Positions 43,815 to 53,685 of a stretch of 64,000 nt of DNA are shown in pieces. Below the pieces are notes generated by a model. It was not told the origin of the DNA, ran no database searches, and was given only the letters and a program-made list of their open reading frames with translations. Origin of the DNA: Desulfovibrionaceae bacterium. Lineage in GTDB: Bacteria > Desulfobacterota > Desulfovibrionia > Desulfovibrionales > Desulfovibrionaceae. A program made the translations under genes and the position numbers. The stretch's first letter is position 1; each line of letters begins with the position of its first letter. The stretch spans positions 3,989 to 67,988 of the forward strand of contig WRHY01000007.1 of the NCBI GenBank assembly GCA_009783025.1, written 5' to 3'.

Positions 43815-45587
43815 ATGCCTGACAAAAACGCCGCTGCCAGCACCGAACAGACCCGCGGCACCTTTCGCCCGCCCGCGCGGGGGAAAAAGCACATGGCCGT
43901 GTCCGGTCATGCCCTGGCCACGCACGCGGCCATGCGCATCCTGGACAAGGGTGGCAACGCCGTGGACGCCGGGGTGGCAGGGACTTTTTGTCTGGCTGTG
44001 CTCCAGCCTGATATGGTCAGCTTTGCCGGGGTCGCGCCGCTGCTTATTCACCACGCCCCGAGCGGCGAAAATCGGGAAGTGAGCGGTTTGGGCTGTTGGC
44101 CCAAGGCCGCGAGCACGGAATATTTCCTCAAGCAGCATGGGGGCACCTTGCCGCAAGGCATTTTGCGCACGGTTGTTCCGGCCTTGCCGGACGCCTGTAT
44201 TCAGGCTTTGCAAGAGTATGGCAGCATGAGTTTCAGTGAGGTGGCGGCCGACGCCGTGGACCTGGCTGCCAACGGTTTTCCCACGCACCAGTTTTTGAGC
44301 AACGGCATCATGGACGCGCGGGACAGTTATCGCCAGTGGCCGGAAAATGAGACCATCTTTTTACCGGGCGGTCGTGTTCCCGAACCGGACGATCTGTTCG
44401 TGCAAAAGGATCTGGCCCGAAGTATGGAGGCCATGATCCGGGCCGAGCAGGAAGCCCTGGCCGGGGGGCGGGAGCGCAAGGCCGCGTTGGCTGCGGCCCG
44501 TGACGAGTTTTATACCGGTGGCCTTGGCAGGCGCATCACGGATTTCCACGCGGCCAACGGCGGCTTGTTGCGTCAGGAGGATATGGCGGCATTTTCCTGC
44601 GATCTGGACGAACCCCTGGCCTTTACCTTTGGCGAATACACCGTGCTCACGCCCAAGGCCTGGTGCCAGGGGCCGGTCATGCCCATGAGCATGACCATTC
44701 TGGCCGGGATAGATCTGGCGGCTTTGGGGCACAACTCGCCGGAATACATTCACACGGTCGGCGAGGCCTTGAAGCTGGCTTTTGCCGATCGGGAGCGCAT
44801 GTTCGGTGATCCGAAATTCGTTGACGTACCCCTGCAAGGCCTGCTTTCCCCGGAATACGGCGCCGGGCAACGGGAAAAAATTCGGCCGGGCAAGGCCTGG
44901 GCCGTCATGCCGCCTTCGGGCGATCCCTTTGCGGTCGAAGGGCGTAGCGCGCCGCCTTCCTTTGATCCGCAGTCCGATCCGGAAACTCCGGGACCCAAAG
45001 AACACGCCCTGGACACCAGCTACATTTGCGTGACCGACCAGTGGGGGTCTTTTTTTTCCTCAACGCCCAGCGACATGTCCTTCAATACGCAAATCATACC
45101 CGGCACCGGTCTGGCCGTGTCCTCACGCGGCACGCAGTCCTGGATTGTTCCGGGCCATCCCAGCAGCATAGAGCCGGGCAAGCGTCCGCGGCTCACGCCG
45201 ACCGGCTGCATGGTCCTGCGCAAGGGCAAGCCCTGGATGGTGCTCGGCACGCCGGGCGGCGATGTCCAGTGCCAGACCAACCTGCAAGTGCTGTTCAATG
45301 TGGTCCTGTTCGGCATGGACCCGCAGGAGGCTGTGGAAGCTCCGCGCTTCAGCGTCTTCTGCTACCCAGATTCCTTTTATCCGCACACCTACAACAAGGG
45401 CGTGCTGCGTCTTGAATCGCGCATCGCGGCGGAAACCGCCAAAACCCTGGCTTCCTGGGGACATGTCATGCAGCCCTGGCCGGACTGGGCCTGGGAAGCC
45501 GGAGGCGCTTGCCTGATCATCAGGGAAGGGCGGAAGCTTGTGGGAGGGGCTGATCCCAGGCGGGAATGCTGCGGCATGGCCTGGTAG
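43815..45587 (+). CDS. gamma-glutamyltransferase-family protein
   Basis: 590 residues from the ATG at 43815 (GGAGG upstream; the frame opens at 43716). GHALATHAAMRILDKGGNAVDAGVAGTF and the late HALDTSYICVTDQWGS are GGT-family; the Thr in LDTSY is at the position of the autocatalytic nucleophile, and LGTPGGDVQCQTNLQV follows. There is no signal peptide, unlike the periplasmic enzymes, so it is probably a cytoplasmic acylase/transferase. Substrate may be a gamma-glutamyl compound, but several family members have other roles. Its stop codon lies inside the terminus of an R2 element. Confidence 0.88.
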   Translation: MPDKNAAASTEQTRGTFRPPARGKKHMAVSGHALATHAAMRILDKGGNAVDAGVAGTFCLAVLQPDMVSFAGVAPLLIHHAPSGENREVSGLGCWPKAASTEYFLKQHGGTLPQGILRTVVPALPDACIQALQEYGSMSFSEVAADAVDLAANGFPTHQFLSNGIMDARDSYRQWPENETIFLPGGRVPEPDDLFVQKDLARSMEAMIRAEQEALAGGRERKAALAAARDEFYTGGLGRRITDFHAANGGLLRQEDMAAFSCDLDEPLAFTFGEYTVLTPKAWCQGPVMPMSMTILAGIDLAALGHNSPEYIHTVGEALKLAFADRERMFGDPKFVDVPLQGLLSPEYGAGQREKIRPGKAWAVMPPSGDPFAVEGRSAPPSFDPQSDPETPGPKEHALDTSYICVTDQWGSFFSSTPSDMSFNTQIIPGTGLAVSSRGTQSWIVPGHPSSIEPGKRPRLTPTGCMVLRKGKPWMVLGTPGGDVQCQTNLQVLFNVVLFGMDPQEAVEAPRFSVFCYPDSFYPHTYNKGVLRLESRIAAETAKTLASWGHVMQPWPDWAWEAGGACLIIREGRKLVGGADPRRECCGMAW

Positions 45588-45709
45588 CGCCTCAGTTTGG
45601 CCTGATACTTCGTCAGGCTGCGCTTTTGTTCGGGGGGCAGGGCTGAAGAGCCCAGACCACCCTCGCAAAAACTTGCCTTCCTCGTCTGAGGCCAAACTGA
45701 GGCACTACC
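45583..45709. repeat. 127-bp palindrome-ended repeat (family R2, copy A)
   Basis: Starts GGTAGCGCCTCAGTTTGGCC and ends with the near-complement GGCCAAACTGAGGCACTACC. The inner part contains GGGC/GCCC around GAAGA. Length is exactly that of the copies at 56864-56990 and 60651-60777. The TAG of the upstream gene lies in its first five bases. Confidence 0.9.
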
Positions 45710-45858
45710 CTAACTAAGTATCTTGCGCGTCAGTTTGTCGCTTAAAGGCGTGCATGTAGGATAAAAAGGCTTGACGCAACAGCGCCTTTTCAGTGTATAC
45801 ATGTCAATGGATATATATTCGTAGTATCCTGGAAAAATACACTGAGGAGTGACATTAT

Positions 45859-46386
45859 ATGTTTGGCATACACAGCAAAACCCTTTCCAGCGCCGCTTTG
45901 GCCCTGGCTTTAGTTCTGTTCCTGGCCGGTTGTTCGGATACGGATAAGATAGCCAGTGAAAAGAAAATAGAGGAGCAGAAACAAGCGCTTGAACAGCAAA
46001 AGGAAAAATTGGAAACAACAACGGCCGCCGACTTGAAGGAAGCCGAGAAAAAGTACGACAGCACCAAAGAAAAAATGGAATCTGAAAAGGCCCGCCTGGA
46101 TCAGAAAATAGATGAAAAGGAAGCAGCATTGAAGGCGCGCGAGGAGCAGGTTGAAAAAGCCATTGAAGTTCGCAAGGAACAAGCGGAACAGATGATTGAG
46201 CAAGGCAAGGAAGAACTGAACAGGCAGCTTCAATATATCCAAGAGGAAACCGTCCGGGGCAAGGACGCGGCCAAGGCCGTGATCCAAGAGGGCATTGAGA
46301 AAGTGGAGAAAACCGTGGGCGCGACGAACAGTACGGCCGAGCCGATCGACTCCGCGGTGCAGCCGGACAGCTCCTCTTCCAACTAG
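45859..46386 (+). CDS. coiled-coil lipoprotein
   Basis: 175 residues. Signal peptide with lipobox LAGC (Cys at about 24) indicates a lipid-anchored envelope protein. The mature part (about 30-150) is a long charged coiled coil rich in Glu, Lys and Gln, and the end is Ser/Thr-rich. GAGGAG precedes the ATG. No family name is recognised. The layout recalls Lpp-like or periplasmic spacer proteins. It lies between a GGT gene and an MBL hydrolase gene, without a clear functional link. Confidence 0.75.
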   Translation: MFGIHSKTLSSAALALALVLFLAGCSDTDKIASEKKIEEQKQALEQQKEKLETTTAADLKEAEKKYDSTKEKMESEKARLDQKIDEKEAALKAREEQVEKAIEVRKEQAEQMIEQGKEELNRQLQYIQEETVRGKDAAKAVIQEGIEKVEKTVGATNSTAEPIDSAVQPDSSSSN

Positions 46387-46431
46387 GGCGCTTTACTAGC
46401 CCATAACCGTTGACATTCAGGAGGTTTTCCC

Positions 46432-47355
46432 ATGTCCATAGCGCGTTTTTCCCTTTCCACACCCGGCAGGGGAGGTTTTACTCCGGTCCTGCTGCTTTTC
46501 CTGCTCCTGCTTTTCCCCGGTCCGGCCCTGGCCGCTACCCCGGAACCGCCGGTGCGGGACATTTGGAAAGCCGGCGATACAACGGTCACGATCATCCAGG
46601 ATCTGCCCGGAGCCATGTCCGTTGACCTGTTCAGCGGGCCCGCTTCTGAACAGGAAAGGCAAAAATACTTCACTGACGGCAAGGCCGAAGCGGGATTTAA
46701 CGTGTTCCTGCTGCGCGCCGGGGGTAAAAACGTGCTTTTTGACACGGGCCTCGGCACTATGCGGGAGACGCCGGGCAGGCTTTGGGGTTTGCTTCCCGGA
46801 CTTGGAGTTGAACTCGACGCTGTTGACCTCGTTTTGCTGACCCACATGCATGGAGACCACATAGGCGGACTGATGAAGGGCACGGAACGGGCCTTTCCCA
46901 AGGCCAAGGTCATGGTCGCCAAGCCTGAACTGGACTTCTGGCTCGGCCTGGCCGGGAAAGACCCCGGCAATGCCAACGCGGCCATGGTCAAAGCCATATC
47001 CGAGGCTTACGGCGATGATATACAGCTTTTCGTCTATGGCGATACCCTGCTGCCCGGCGTGACCGCCCTGAACGCGGAAGGACATACTCCCGGCCATACC
47101 GTGTTCCAGGTAGACGCGGACGGCAAAACCCTGCTGATCATCGGCGATCTGGTTCACAGCGCCCCCTTGCAGTTCGCGCTGCCTGACGAATGCGCCAAGT
47201 TTGACATGGATGTGCCCAAGGCTATCGCGGATCGTAAGCGCATCCTGGAGCTTGCGGCCGAGAAGCACTGGCCTGTTGCCGGTATGCATCTGCCGTTCCC
47301 CGGTTTCGGCACGGTGGTGAAGGAAGGCAAGGGATACAGGTGGGAACGGCAGTAG
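46432..47355 (+). CDS. secreted MBL-fold metallo-hydrolase
   Basis: 307 residues with a signal peptide (residues 1 to about 35, ...GPALA). The zinc motif THMHGDHIGG (about 137-146) and later GHTPGHT and IIGDLVHS belong to the metallo-beta-lactamase fold, lactonase/AHL-acylase-like branch. It is probably periplasmic and hydrolyses an ester, lactone or thioester; the substrate is unknown. The TAG stop adjoins a partial R2 repeat and a strong terminator (47468-47517). Confidence 0.9.
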   Translation: MSIARFSLSTPGRGGFTPVLLLFLLLLFPGPALAATPEPPVRDIWKAGDTTVTIIQDLPGAMSVDLFSGPASEQERQKYFTDGKAEAGFNVFLLRAGGKNVLFDTGLGTMRETPGRLWGLLPGLGVELDAVDLVLLTHMHGDHIGGLMKGTERAFPKAKVMVAKPELDFWLGLAGKDPGNANAAMVKAISEAYGDDIQLFVYGDTLLPGVTALNAEGHTPGHTVFQVDADGKTLLIIGDLVHSAPLQFALPDECAKFDMDVPKAIADRKRILELAAEKHWPVAGMHLPFPGFGTVVKEGKGYRWERQ

Positions 47356-47430
47356 CGCCCCAGTTTGGCGTGATACTGCGTCAGGCTGCGTTTTTGTTCG
47401 GGGGGCAGGGCCGAAGTGGTCTGCCCCCTG
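47352..47430. repeat. left part of the 127-bp repeat (family R2, copy D)
   Basis: GTAGCGCCCCAGTTTGGCG followed by TGATACTGCGTCAGGCTGCG and the GGGGGGCAGGGCCGAAG core match copies A-C, then homology stops and no right end follows. A truncated copy directly behind the MBL stop codon. Confidence 0.8.
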
Positions 47431-47467
47431 TCAGGTAGGCAGGTAACCCCCCCCGGGCGGCAATCAG

Positions 47468-47517
47468 GTGGCCGGCTTTTCCCGATACTCCATCGGGGAA
47501 AGCCGGCCACGCTTTTT
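47468..47517 (+). terminator. rho-independent terminator after MBL gene
   Basis: GTGGCCGGCTTTTCCCGAT/ATCGGGGAAAGCCGGCCAC form a nearly perfect 19-bp stem (one T-G pair) with a 5-base loop, followed by GCTTTTT. It also lies between converging genes. Confidence 0.9.
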
Positions 47518-47593
47518 GGGGAACTGTGCCGCATTGTGGAAAGGTATTCAACCGCGCCCCGGCTGTCCGCAGCCCCATAAGCAAAATCTTTTA

Positions 47594-47914
47594 TCAGCGT
47601 TGGCACTTGTCGGTCAGGATTTTTTCCACGACTTCAGTGATCAGCAGTTCAATATTTCCGACAAGGGTATCATGAAGCCGTTTCATTTCGCTTTCAGGCG
47701 AAGGCTTTACCAGAAAAAGCTCATGCGCCTCAATTCCTAAAGCGCCGGCAATGCGTTCCAGCACTTCAGGGGTGGGAAACTTCCGGGAAACCTCAATCAT
47801 GGCAATATATTGTGTTGAAATGCGGGCTTTTTCCGACAATTTGGCCTGGGAAAAACCGCATTTCTTTCGGTTTTCCTTCAAATTATTCGCCAGTATGTCC
47901 CGGAGATTGGTCAT
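47594..47914 (-). CDS. XRE-family transcriptional regulator
   Basis: 106 residues. The helix-turn-helix spans about 6-60: NLKENRKKCGFSQAKLSEKARISTQYIAMIE. A short helical tail (about 70-106) follows. It is a small Cro/C1-type regulator. Its divergent neighbour is the porin gene 448 bases away, across a structured leader, so the porin is a possible target. AT content of the upstream region is raised. Confidence 0.88.
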   Translation of the reverse strand: MTNLRDILANNLKENRKKCGFSQAKLSEKARISTQYIAMIEVSRKFPTPEVLERIAGALGIEAHELFLVKPSPESEMKRLHDTLVGNIELLITEVVEKILTDKCQR

Positions 47915-48168
47915 TCAGCCACCTGCCCTATCAAAAAGGCAATGATAGATGCTCCACAGTAATTGACAAGCATCTTTTAGTTGTGTAAAAGCGTCTTTAA
48001 GATGCTTATATATAGCTGCCCCAGTCCGTCGCCGTTGCGGAGGCGGTATTCCCGGTAAAGGATCCGCAAAAATGGAGACAGGCGGGTGATGCATGACCAA
48101 TGCAGCCTGCGGCTCAGGAATGATGGGGGGTAGTCAACCGGAAGTTCTGGAAGTCTTCCCTAAGCAGA

Positions 48169-48251
48169 CATAACTTGTAGTTATGTGGGGGGCTCCACGA
48201 GCAGGAGAGCTTCACCGCGACGGAAAAGAGTGGCGTTACGGTGAAGCTCTC
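48169..48251 (+). promoter_or_regulatory. structured leader upstream of porin gene
   Basis: The gap 47915-48361 holds no gene but has two perfect stems: CATAACT-tgt-AGTTATG (48169-48185) and GAGAGCTTCACCG/CGGTGAAGCTCTC (48205-48217 with 48239-48251, 21-base loop). Neither is followed by a T-run. They may form a leader structure or a small RNA controlling porin expression. Further left, AAGCATCTT/AAGATGCTT (about 47970-48010) form a weaker repeat. Confidence 0.45.
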
Positions 48252-48361
48252 TGAACAGCCGGTTTACAGAAATTTTTGCTTCATTCTTTTTTGGGATACA
48301 GGCGACAGGCGCCCGTATCTCGTTCATCAACCTGTTTTACTTGTATACTCAGGAGGTTACA

Positions 48362-49879
48362 ATGAAACGCATTTCCATTCTTTTGCTGGTCATGGCCTTC
48401 ATGCTCAGCAGCGTGGCCGTCGCCAAGGCAGACGGCATTGATGTCAAGGTTAAGGGCCTGTGGCAGTATGCCATCGGTATCCAGCAAAACCGGACGTTCA
48501 GAAACTCTCCCAACTGGTCCAACGGCAACCCTAGTGGTGCCAACCGCGCTGGCGTGGCGAATACCGGACAAAAACGCCGCCTCGACGACAGCTTTGAAGC
48601 CCGCCACCGCGTGCGCACCCAGATCAACTTCATTGCTTCCGAGTACCTACAAGGCGTGCTGCACTTTGAAATCGGCCACCTGGACTGGGGCCGGAGCGCT
48701 GCAAACAACATAGGCGGCGGCGCCGGCGGCGCTCTTGACGCTGACGGCGTGAACGTCAAGACCAAACATGCCTACCTTGACTGGATCATCCCGAACACCC
48801 AGGTGTCCGTGCGCATGGGTATCCAGGGCATGGCCCTGCCCTCGACCCGTCTCGGCAACCAGATCATCGCCGCGGACGTGGCCGGTATCACCGTCAGCTC
48901 CCCGATCACCGACTGGCTGACCCTGACCGGCTTCTGGGCGCGCCCCTATGATCAGAACAGGTACAGCCCCGATATCAGGGACGAAGCCGACTTCTTCGGC
49001 CTTATCGCTCCGATGAAGTTCAGCGGCTTTGCCGTCAACCCCTACTTTGTCTGGGGCCGCGCAGGCACGGGTTCCGGCTTTGCGCAATACGCCATACGCG
49101 GCGAATTCGCTGGTACCCACACTGCCCCCGGAATTCCCCCTACAAAGGCCAGTTCCACTGTCTGGTATCTTGGCTCCAACTTCAACGTGACCCTGCTCGA
49201 TCCCCTGGTGTTCGGCATGGATGTGGCCTACGGCCGCATGCAGCAGGCCGAGTACATCTTCAGCGACAACACCGACGGACGTGTCGGTTCCCAGGGCTGG
49301 TACGTGGCCGCCACCCTGGATTACAAGATGGACTGGGGTACTCCCGGCATCTTCGGCTGGTATGGTTCCGGCGATGACGCCAAGAAAGTCAGAGACAAGG
49401 GCATGCTCGGCCGTCTCCCGGCCGTCATGCTTGACACCAACGGCTTCAAGCCCACCAGCTTCGGTTCCGCCGGCTACTTCGGCAACAGCCAACAGGCCGC
49501 TCCCGCTGTTATCGGCACCGCCACCGGCTCCTGGGGTATCGGCATCCAGACCGCTGACGTGACCTTTGTGAAGGATCTCAGCCACACCCTGCGTTTTGCC
49601 TACTACCAGGGAACGAACGACAAGAACATGCCCAGAGAAAACGGTTGGGCTCCGGCCTGGTGCAGCGACCCCCTGTACCTGACCACCAAAGACTCCGTGT
49701 TTGAAGTCAACTTTGACCACAAGTATAATATCTATGAAAACCTGACTGCGGTGCTGGAACTCGGTTACCTGCATCTGCGTTCCGACAAGGCGACCTGGAA
49801 TTCCGACTATGCCGGCAACACCGTCAAGAAGAACGACAACGCCTGGAAGGCGGAAGTCAGCTTCCGGTACGCCTTCTAG
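48362..49879 (+). CDS. outer-membrane porin, Desulfovibrio type
   Basis: 505 residues with a cleavable signal peptide (MKRISILLLVMAFMLSSVAVAKA). The mature protein is rich in alternating polar/hydrophobic strands with many Gly, Asn and Trp, and ends in the outer-membrane signature SFRYAF (terminal Phe). It matches the homotrimeric porins abundant in Desulfovibrio. AGGAGG precedes the ATG at 48362. Regulation is probably through the structured leader. A terminator follows. Confidence 0.9.
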   Translation: MKRISILLLVMAFMLSSVAVAKADGIDVKVKGLWQYAIGIQQNRTFRNSPNWSNGNPSGANRAGVANTGQKRRLDDSFEARHRVRTQINFIASEYLQGVLHFEIGHLDWGRSAANNIGGGAGGALDADGVNVKTKHAYLDWIIPNTQVSVRMGIQGMALPSTRLGNQIIAADVAGITVSSPITDWLTLTGFWARPYDQNRYSPDIRDEADFFGLIAPMKFSGFAVNPYFVWGRAGTGSGFAQYAIRGEFAGTHTAPGIPPTKASSTVWYLGSNFNVTLLDPLVFGMDVAYGRMQQAEYIFSDNTDGRVGSQGWYVAATLDYKMDWGTPGIFGWYGSGDDAKKVRDKGMLGRLPAVMLDTNGFKPTSFGSAGYFGNSQQAAPAVIGTATGSWGIGIQTADVTFVKDLSHTLRFAYYQGTNDKNMPRENGWAPAWCSDPLYLTTKDSVFEVNFDHKYNIYENLTAVLELGYLHLRSDKATWNSDYAGNTVKKNDNAWKAEVSFRYAF

Positions 49880-49910
49880 GGTTGCCTCATTTGTCTTGTC
49901 ATTTGCTTAT

Positions 49911-49977
49911 CCGGGGAGGCCATATGGCCTCCCCGGACACAATAAAGGAACCCGCCACCTGAGTGGCGGGTTCCTTC
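49911..49977. terminator. 26-bp palindrome plus rho-independent terminator
   Basis: CCGGGGAGGCCAT/ATGGCCTCCCCGG (49911-49936) is a perfect palindrome without loop. Fifteen bases later AAGGAACCCGCCAC/GTGGCGGGTTCCTT (about 49945-49976) forms a 14-bp terminator stem. The pair separates the converging porin and lon genes and may act on both. Confidence 0.85.
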
Positions 49978-50003
49978 GCTTTGAACACTGTATGAAGCGG
50001 CTT

Positions 50004-52550
50004 TTAGCGCGGGGCCAGGCTCAGGGCCTTTTCCCGGCTGGAACTCCGTCTGCGCAAGGGCTTTTTCTCTGTGCCCGACTTGGGAGTCCCGGAAGGGACG
50101 GCCTTGGCCGCTTTCTTTTTTGAGGAAGAGAAGGCGAACTTCAGCACTTCCTCCAGTGTTTCCACAGGATGCACCGCCACCTGGGCCAGCAGATCCTTGG
50201 GAATATCCTCCAGGTCCTTTTCATTCCGTTTGGGAATGAGCACGTCGGACAAGCCTCTGCCGACAGCGGCCAGAATTTTTTCCTTGATTCCGCCCACGGG
50301 CAGCACCCGTCCGCGCAGGGTGATTTCCCCGGTCATGGCCAGGCTCTCGCGCACGGGTTTGCCGGTCAGAGCGGAAACCAGGGCCGTGGCCAGGGTTACG
50401 CCCGCTGAAGGGCCATCCTTGGGCGTGGCGCCGGCCGGAACGTGCACATGGAGATCCAGGTTGCTGTTGAATTCCGGATCAATACCCAGTTCTTTGGCAT
50501 GGCTGCGGGCGTAACTGATCGCGGCCTGGGCGCTTTCCTTCATCACATCGCCGAGCTGGCCGGTCAGGGTGACTCCGCCCTTGCCCTGCATGGTTGAGAC
50601 TTCCACGTTCAAAACCTCGCCGCCGTGGGGCGTCCAGGCCAGGCCGACGGCCAGGCCGGGGTGGGGGATTTTGTCCAGATCCTCATCCAGATACCGGGCC
50701 GCGCCGAGCAACTCCTTGAGGGCAGCCTTGCTGACCTTGAACGGTCCCTTGGTTCCTTCGGCTTTTTTACGGGCCAGTTTGCGGCATACCGCGCCGATTT
50801 CGCGTTCCAGGCTGCGCACGCCCGCTTCACGGGTGTAGCCTTGGATGATCTCCTCCAGCACGCCCTTTTCAAAGTGCACGTCGTTCTTTTTCAGGCCGTT
50901 TTCCCTGGCCTGGCGGTCAACCAGGTAGCGTTCGGCAATACCGAGCTTTTCCTGCATGGTATAGCCGGGAATGCGGATAATCTCCATGCGGTCCTTGAGC
51001 GGCCCCGGAATGGTGTCCAGGTGGTTGGCCGTGCAGATGAACATAACCTTGGACAGGTCAAAGGGCACGCTCAGGAAGTGATCGCTGAAGGTGTTGTTCT
51101 GTTCGGGGTCCAGCACCTCAAGCAGGGCGGAGGAAGGGTCGCCCCGGAAGTCGGAACCGATTTTATCCACTTCGTCCAGCATGATCACCGGGTTACGTGT
51201 TCCGGCCAACTTGATGCCCTGGATGATGCGGCCGGGCAAAGCGCCCACATAGGTGCGGCGATGCCCCCGGATTTCCGCTTCGTCGCGCATCCCGCCAAGG
51301 GACATGCGCTGGAACTGGCGGCCCATGGAACGGGCAATGGAGCGGCCCAGAGAGGTTTTTCCCACGCCGGGAGGACCCACAAAGCACAGGATGGGGCTCT
51401 TTGATTTGGGGTTCAGCTTGCGCACGGACAGAAATTCCAGAATGCGGTCCTTGACCTTTTCCAGGCCGTAGTGATCCTCTTCCAGAATTTTCCTGGCTTT
51501 GATGATGTCCAGGCGATCCCGGGAAAGCTTGGCCCAGGGCAGTTCAGAGATCCACTCCAGATAGTTGCGCACCACACTGGCTTCCGAAGATTCGGCATGC
51601 ATGGAAGACAAGCGCTTTAACTGCTTGTCCGCCTCCTTGCGCACTTCGGGCGGAAGCTTGGCCTTGTCCAGGGCTTCGGCCAGTTCGGCAATATCGTCAT
51701 CTTCGTTGGAAGGCCCTTCGCCCAGTTCCTTGCGGATTGCCTTGAGCTGTTCGCGCAGATAGTATTCACGCTGGGCCTTGTCCATGCCCTCGCGCGCGGT
51801 TTCCTGAATATGGGCCTGCATGGAAGCCACCTCGGCTTCCTTGGCCAGATGCTCATTGACCATGCGCAGGCGCTCAACAGGATCAAGGGTTTCCAGAAGC
51901 TCCTGGGCTTCACCAATTTTGAGCCGCAGGTTGGAGGCAATAAGGTCGGCCAGCCTGCCGGGATGGTCGATGCTGCCGAGAACATTGCTGATGTCCGGGG
52001 AGGCCATGCCGCGCAGAGAAAGAATGCGTTCACTCTGCTCGCGCACGGCGCGCATCATGGCTTCCGTGGCCACGCTGGAGGGAATATGCTCCTGCTCCGG
52101 CAGGGGCTGTATTTCAGCCTCAAGATAGGCTTTGTCGTCGGTGATGGCCAAAGCGCGGGCGCGGCTGACCCCCTGGACGAGGAGCTTGAGCCGTCCGTCC
52201 GGAAGCTTGAGCATACGCATGATCATGACCACTGTGCCGAGCGTGTGCACATCGTCGGGACCGGGTTTGTCCACCTGTTCGTCCTTCTGCGTGAGGATAA
52301 GCAGGTAACGGTTCTTTTGCAGGGCCGCTTCGACGGCCTGTACGGAAGCGTCTCTGCCCACGAACAAAGGCAGAATCGTGTAATTAAAAAGCACCACGTC
52401 ACGCACCGGCAACACCGGGAGGCGGCTTGGCAATTCAGGCGTATTTTCAATAGGAGCGGACAAGGCCTGCTCGTCGGGGGTCATCTCGGAGACAGTTTCC
52501 TGTGCGGGTTCAAATTGCGCGTCATTATCGGCATCAATGGTATGTGTCAT
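50004..52550 (-). CDS. lon: ATP-dependent Lon protease
   Basis: 848 residues. The LonA N-terminal domain (about 40-235, [23 protein letters not shown]) is followed by an AAA+ domain (Walker [12 protein letters not shown], Walker [10 protein letters not shown]) and the protease domain with catalytic Ser in KDGPSAGV and Lys in [11 protein letters not shown] basic Ser/Lys-rich tail of about 40 residues follows the domain. It degrades misfolded and regulatory proteins, including tmRNA-tagged ones. The promoter at 52590-52617 and a leader hairpin lie upstream. Confidence 0.98.
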   Translation of the reverse strand: MTHTIDADNDAQFEPAQETVSEMTPDEQALSAPIENTPELPSRLPVLPVRDVVLFNYTILPLFVGRDASVQAVEAALQKNRYLLILTQKDEQVDKPGPDDVHTLGTVVMIMRMLKLPDGRLKLLVQGVSRARALAITDDKAYLEAEIQPLPEQEHIPSSVATEAMMRAVREQSERILSLRGMASPDISNVLGSIDHPGRLADLIASNLRLKIGEAQELLETLDPVERLRMVNEHLAKEAEVASMQAHIQETAREGMDKAQREYYLREQLKAIRKELGEGPSNEDDDIAELAEALDKAKLPPEVRKEADKQLKRLSSMHAESSEASVVRNYLEWISELPWAKLSRDRLDIIKARKILEEDHYGLEKVKDRILEFLSVRKLNPKSKSPILCFVGPPGVGKTSLGRSIARSMGRQFQRMSLGGMRDEAEIRGHRRTYVGALPGRIIQGIKLAGTRNPVIMLDEVDKIGSDFRGDPSSALLEVLDPEQNNTFSDHFLSVPFDLSKVMFICTANHLDTIPGPLKDRMEIIRIPGYTMQEKLGIAERYLVDRQARENGLKKNDVHFEKGVLEEIIQGYTREAGVRSLEREIGAVCRKLARKKAEGTKGPFKVSKAALKELLGAARYLDEDLDKIPHPGLAVGLAWTPHGGEVLNVEVSTMQGKGGVTLTGQLGDVMKESAQAAISYARSHAKELGIDPEFNSNLDLHVHVPAGATPKDGPSAGVTLATALVSALTGKPVRESLAMTGEITLRGRVLPVGGIKEKILAAVGRGLSDVLIPKRNEKDLEDIPKDLLAQVAVHPVETLEEVLKFAFSSSKKKAAKAVPSGTPKSGTEKKPLRRRSSSREKALSLAPR

Positions 52551-52589
52551 AAAAGAACCTCACTATATAGGACAGACTTTTCAGTCCTT

Positions 52590-52617
52590 AAGATAAATAT
52601 CTTTTCAGCTTTGTCAA
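52590..52617 (-). promoter_or_regulatory. sigma-70-type promoter of lon
   Basis: On the minus strand TTGACA, a 16-base spacer and TATCTT. The leader that follows holds GGAC...GTCC pairs around GACTGAAAAGTC. It ends about 40 bases before the ATG. No heat-shock consensus is obvious. Confidence 0.6.
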
Positions 52618-52843
52618 AGCGCGGAAAAAAGAACGGACCGATAGAGCGTTTTAATTTTTTGGAGGAGGAAAATTTCTCTTGCCTGTATTATTTATACGCT
52701 CCCCCTTGCGATTTTTTACATCACCGTATATGTCTAAAAAATGACTAGAGACATTCAGGCAAGTTTTCCATAAGCGCGAGATATGCGTTGTAACTCCTGC
52801 GCGACAAGGGTGTGAAGAGTTTTTTCCAGACAGAGAGCCGGTA

Positions 52844-53617
52844 ATGCTGAACCAGACGGCCACGACAAAAAAAATCGCGCGGGTATGCGCGTTTTGTGCG
52901 TGTGCGCTGGTGGTGGTGTGGGGCGGAGCGTCGGCCGCTGGAGCGGCGCAGCGGGAACAGACCAGGCCGGTGCTTGTCCGGTCCGCGAAGCCGGTTCCGG
53001 TCCGCGTTGCGCCTGCCGCTCAGCCGAAGGCGGCGGCAAAGAATACGTCCAAGGATGTGAAGCAGGGCAAGGCCGAGCCGGTCAAGAAGTCCGGGAACAT
53101 CGCCACGCGAAAGGGAAGCAAAGGGTTTACCGGCAATCCTCTGGCCCTGGAGCGCCGCCCGGCCACGGACGGGCAAAAAAGGGCCAAGGTCGTGTACGGT
53201 GCTGAAGGACAACGGCGCGAACAATCCTTGACCTTGGGCGAAGACAGGGTAAGCATGTCCGCTACGAGGCGCAAGATACCCGAAAGCCGCTTGACGCCGG
53301 CCCGGACGCCCTTTTCAGGAGGAGAAAACACCTTGCCGTACATGGAATCGGATCCGCCGCCCGAGGTGAGTATGCAGTACAAGCTGCGGAATAACGCGAC
53401 CACCCGGCTGACGGTCAATCCTCAGGATTTGGCTTCCCCGCTCTATCGCCCGGTTGAAAATGACGGACGGATTACTGCCGCCGGAGTGTATATGGACGTG
53501 GAGGTGAAGCCCGATGTGCGGCTCCAGGTGGGTGGGGAATATCACGATGTTGAAGCGCGCGACGCCTCGGCAGGCGCCTCGCAGGGGGCCGCTGTAGGCC
53601 TCCAGTGGCGTTTTTAG
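52844..53617 (+). CDS. secreted basic protein of unknown function
   Basis: 257 residues with a signal peptide (about 1-35, ...ASAAGAA). The first half is Pro/Ala/Lys-rich and probably disordered; the second half has a beta-rich tail that ends VGLQWRF, similar to a C-terminal outer-membrane strand. No known domain is recognised. It might be an outer-membrane or periplasmic accessory protein. Followed 68 bases later by a Sel1-repeat protein on the same strand. Confidence 0.65.
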   Translation: MLNQTATTKKIARVCAFCACALVVVWGGASAAGAAQREQTRPVLVRSAKPVPVRVAPAAQPKAAAKNTSKDVKQGKAEPVKKSGNIATRKGSKGFTGNPLALERRPATDGQKRAKVVYGAEGQRREQSLTLGEDRVSMSATRRKIPESRLTPARTPFSGGENTLPYMESDPPPEVSMQYKLRNNATTRLTVNPQDLASPLYRPVENDGRITAAGVYMDVEVKPDVRLQVGGEYHDVEARDASAGASQGAAVGLQWRF

Positions 53618-53685
53618 GATTGGAAAAAGTACGCTTGAGCGAGATCGCTTAAACGTAGAATCTATAGACAGAAGAGGAAATTCTC

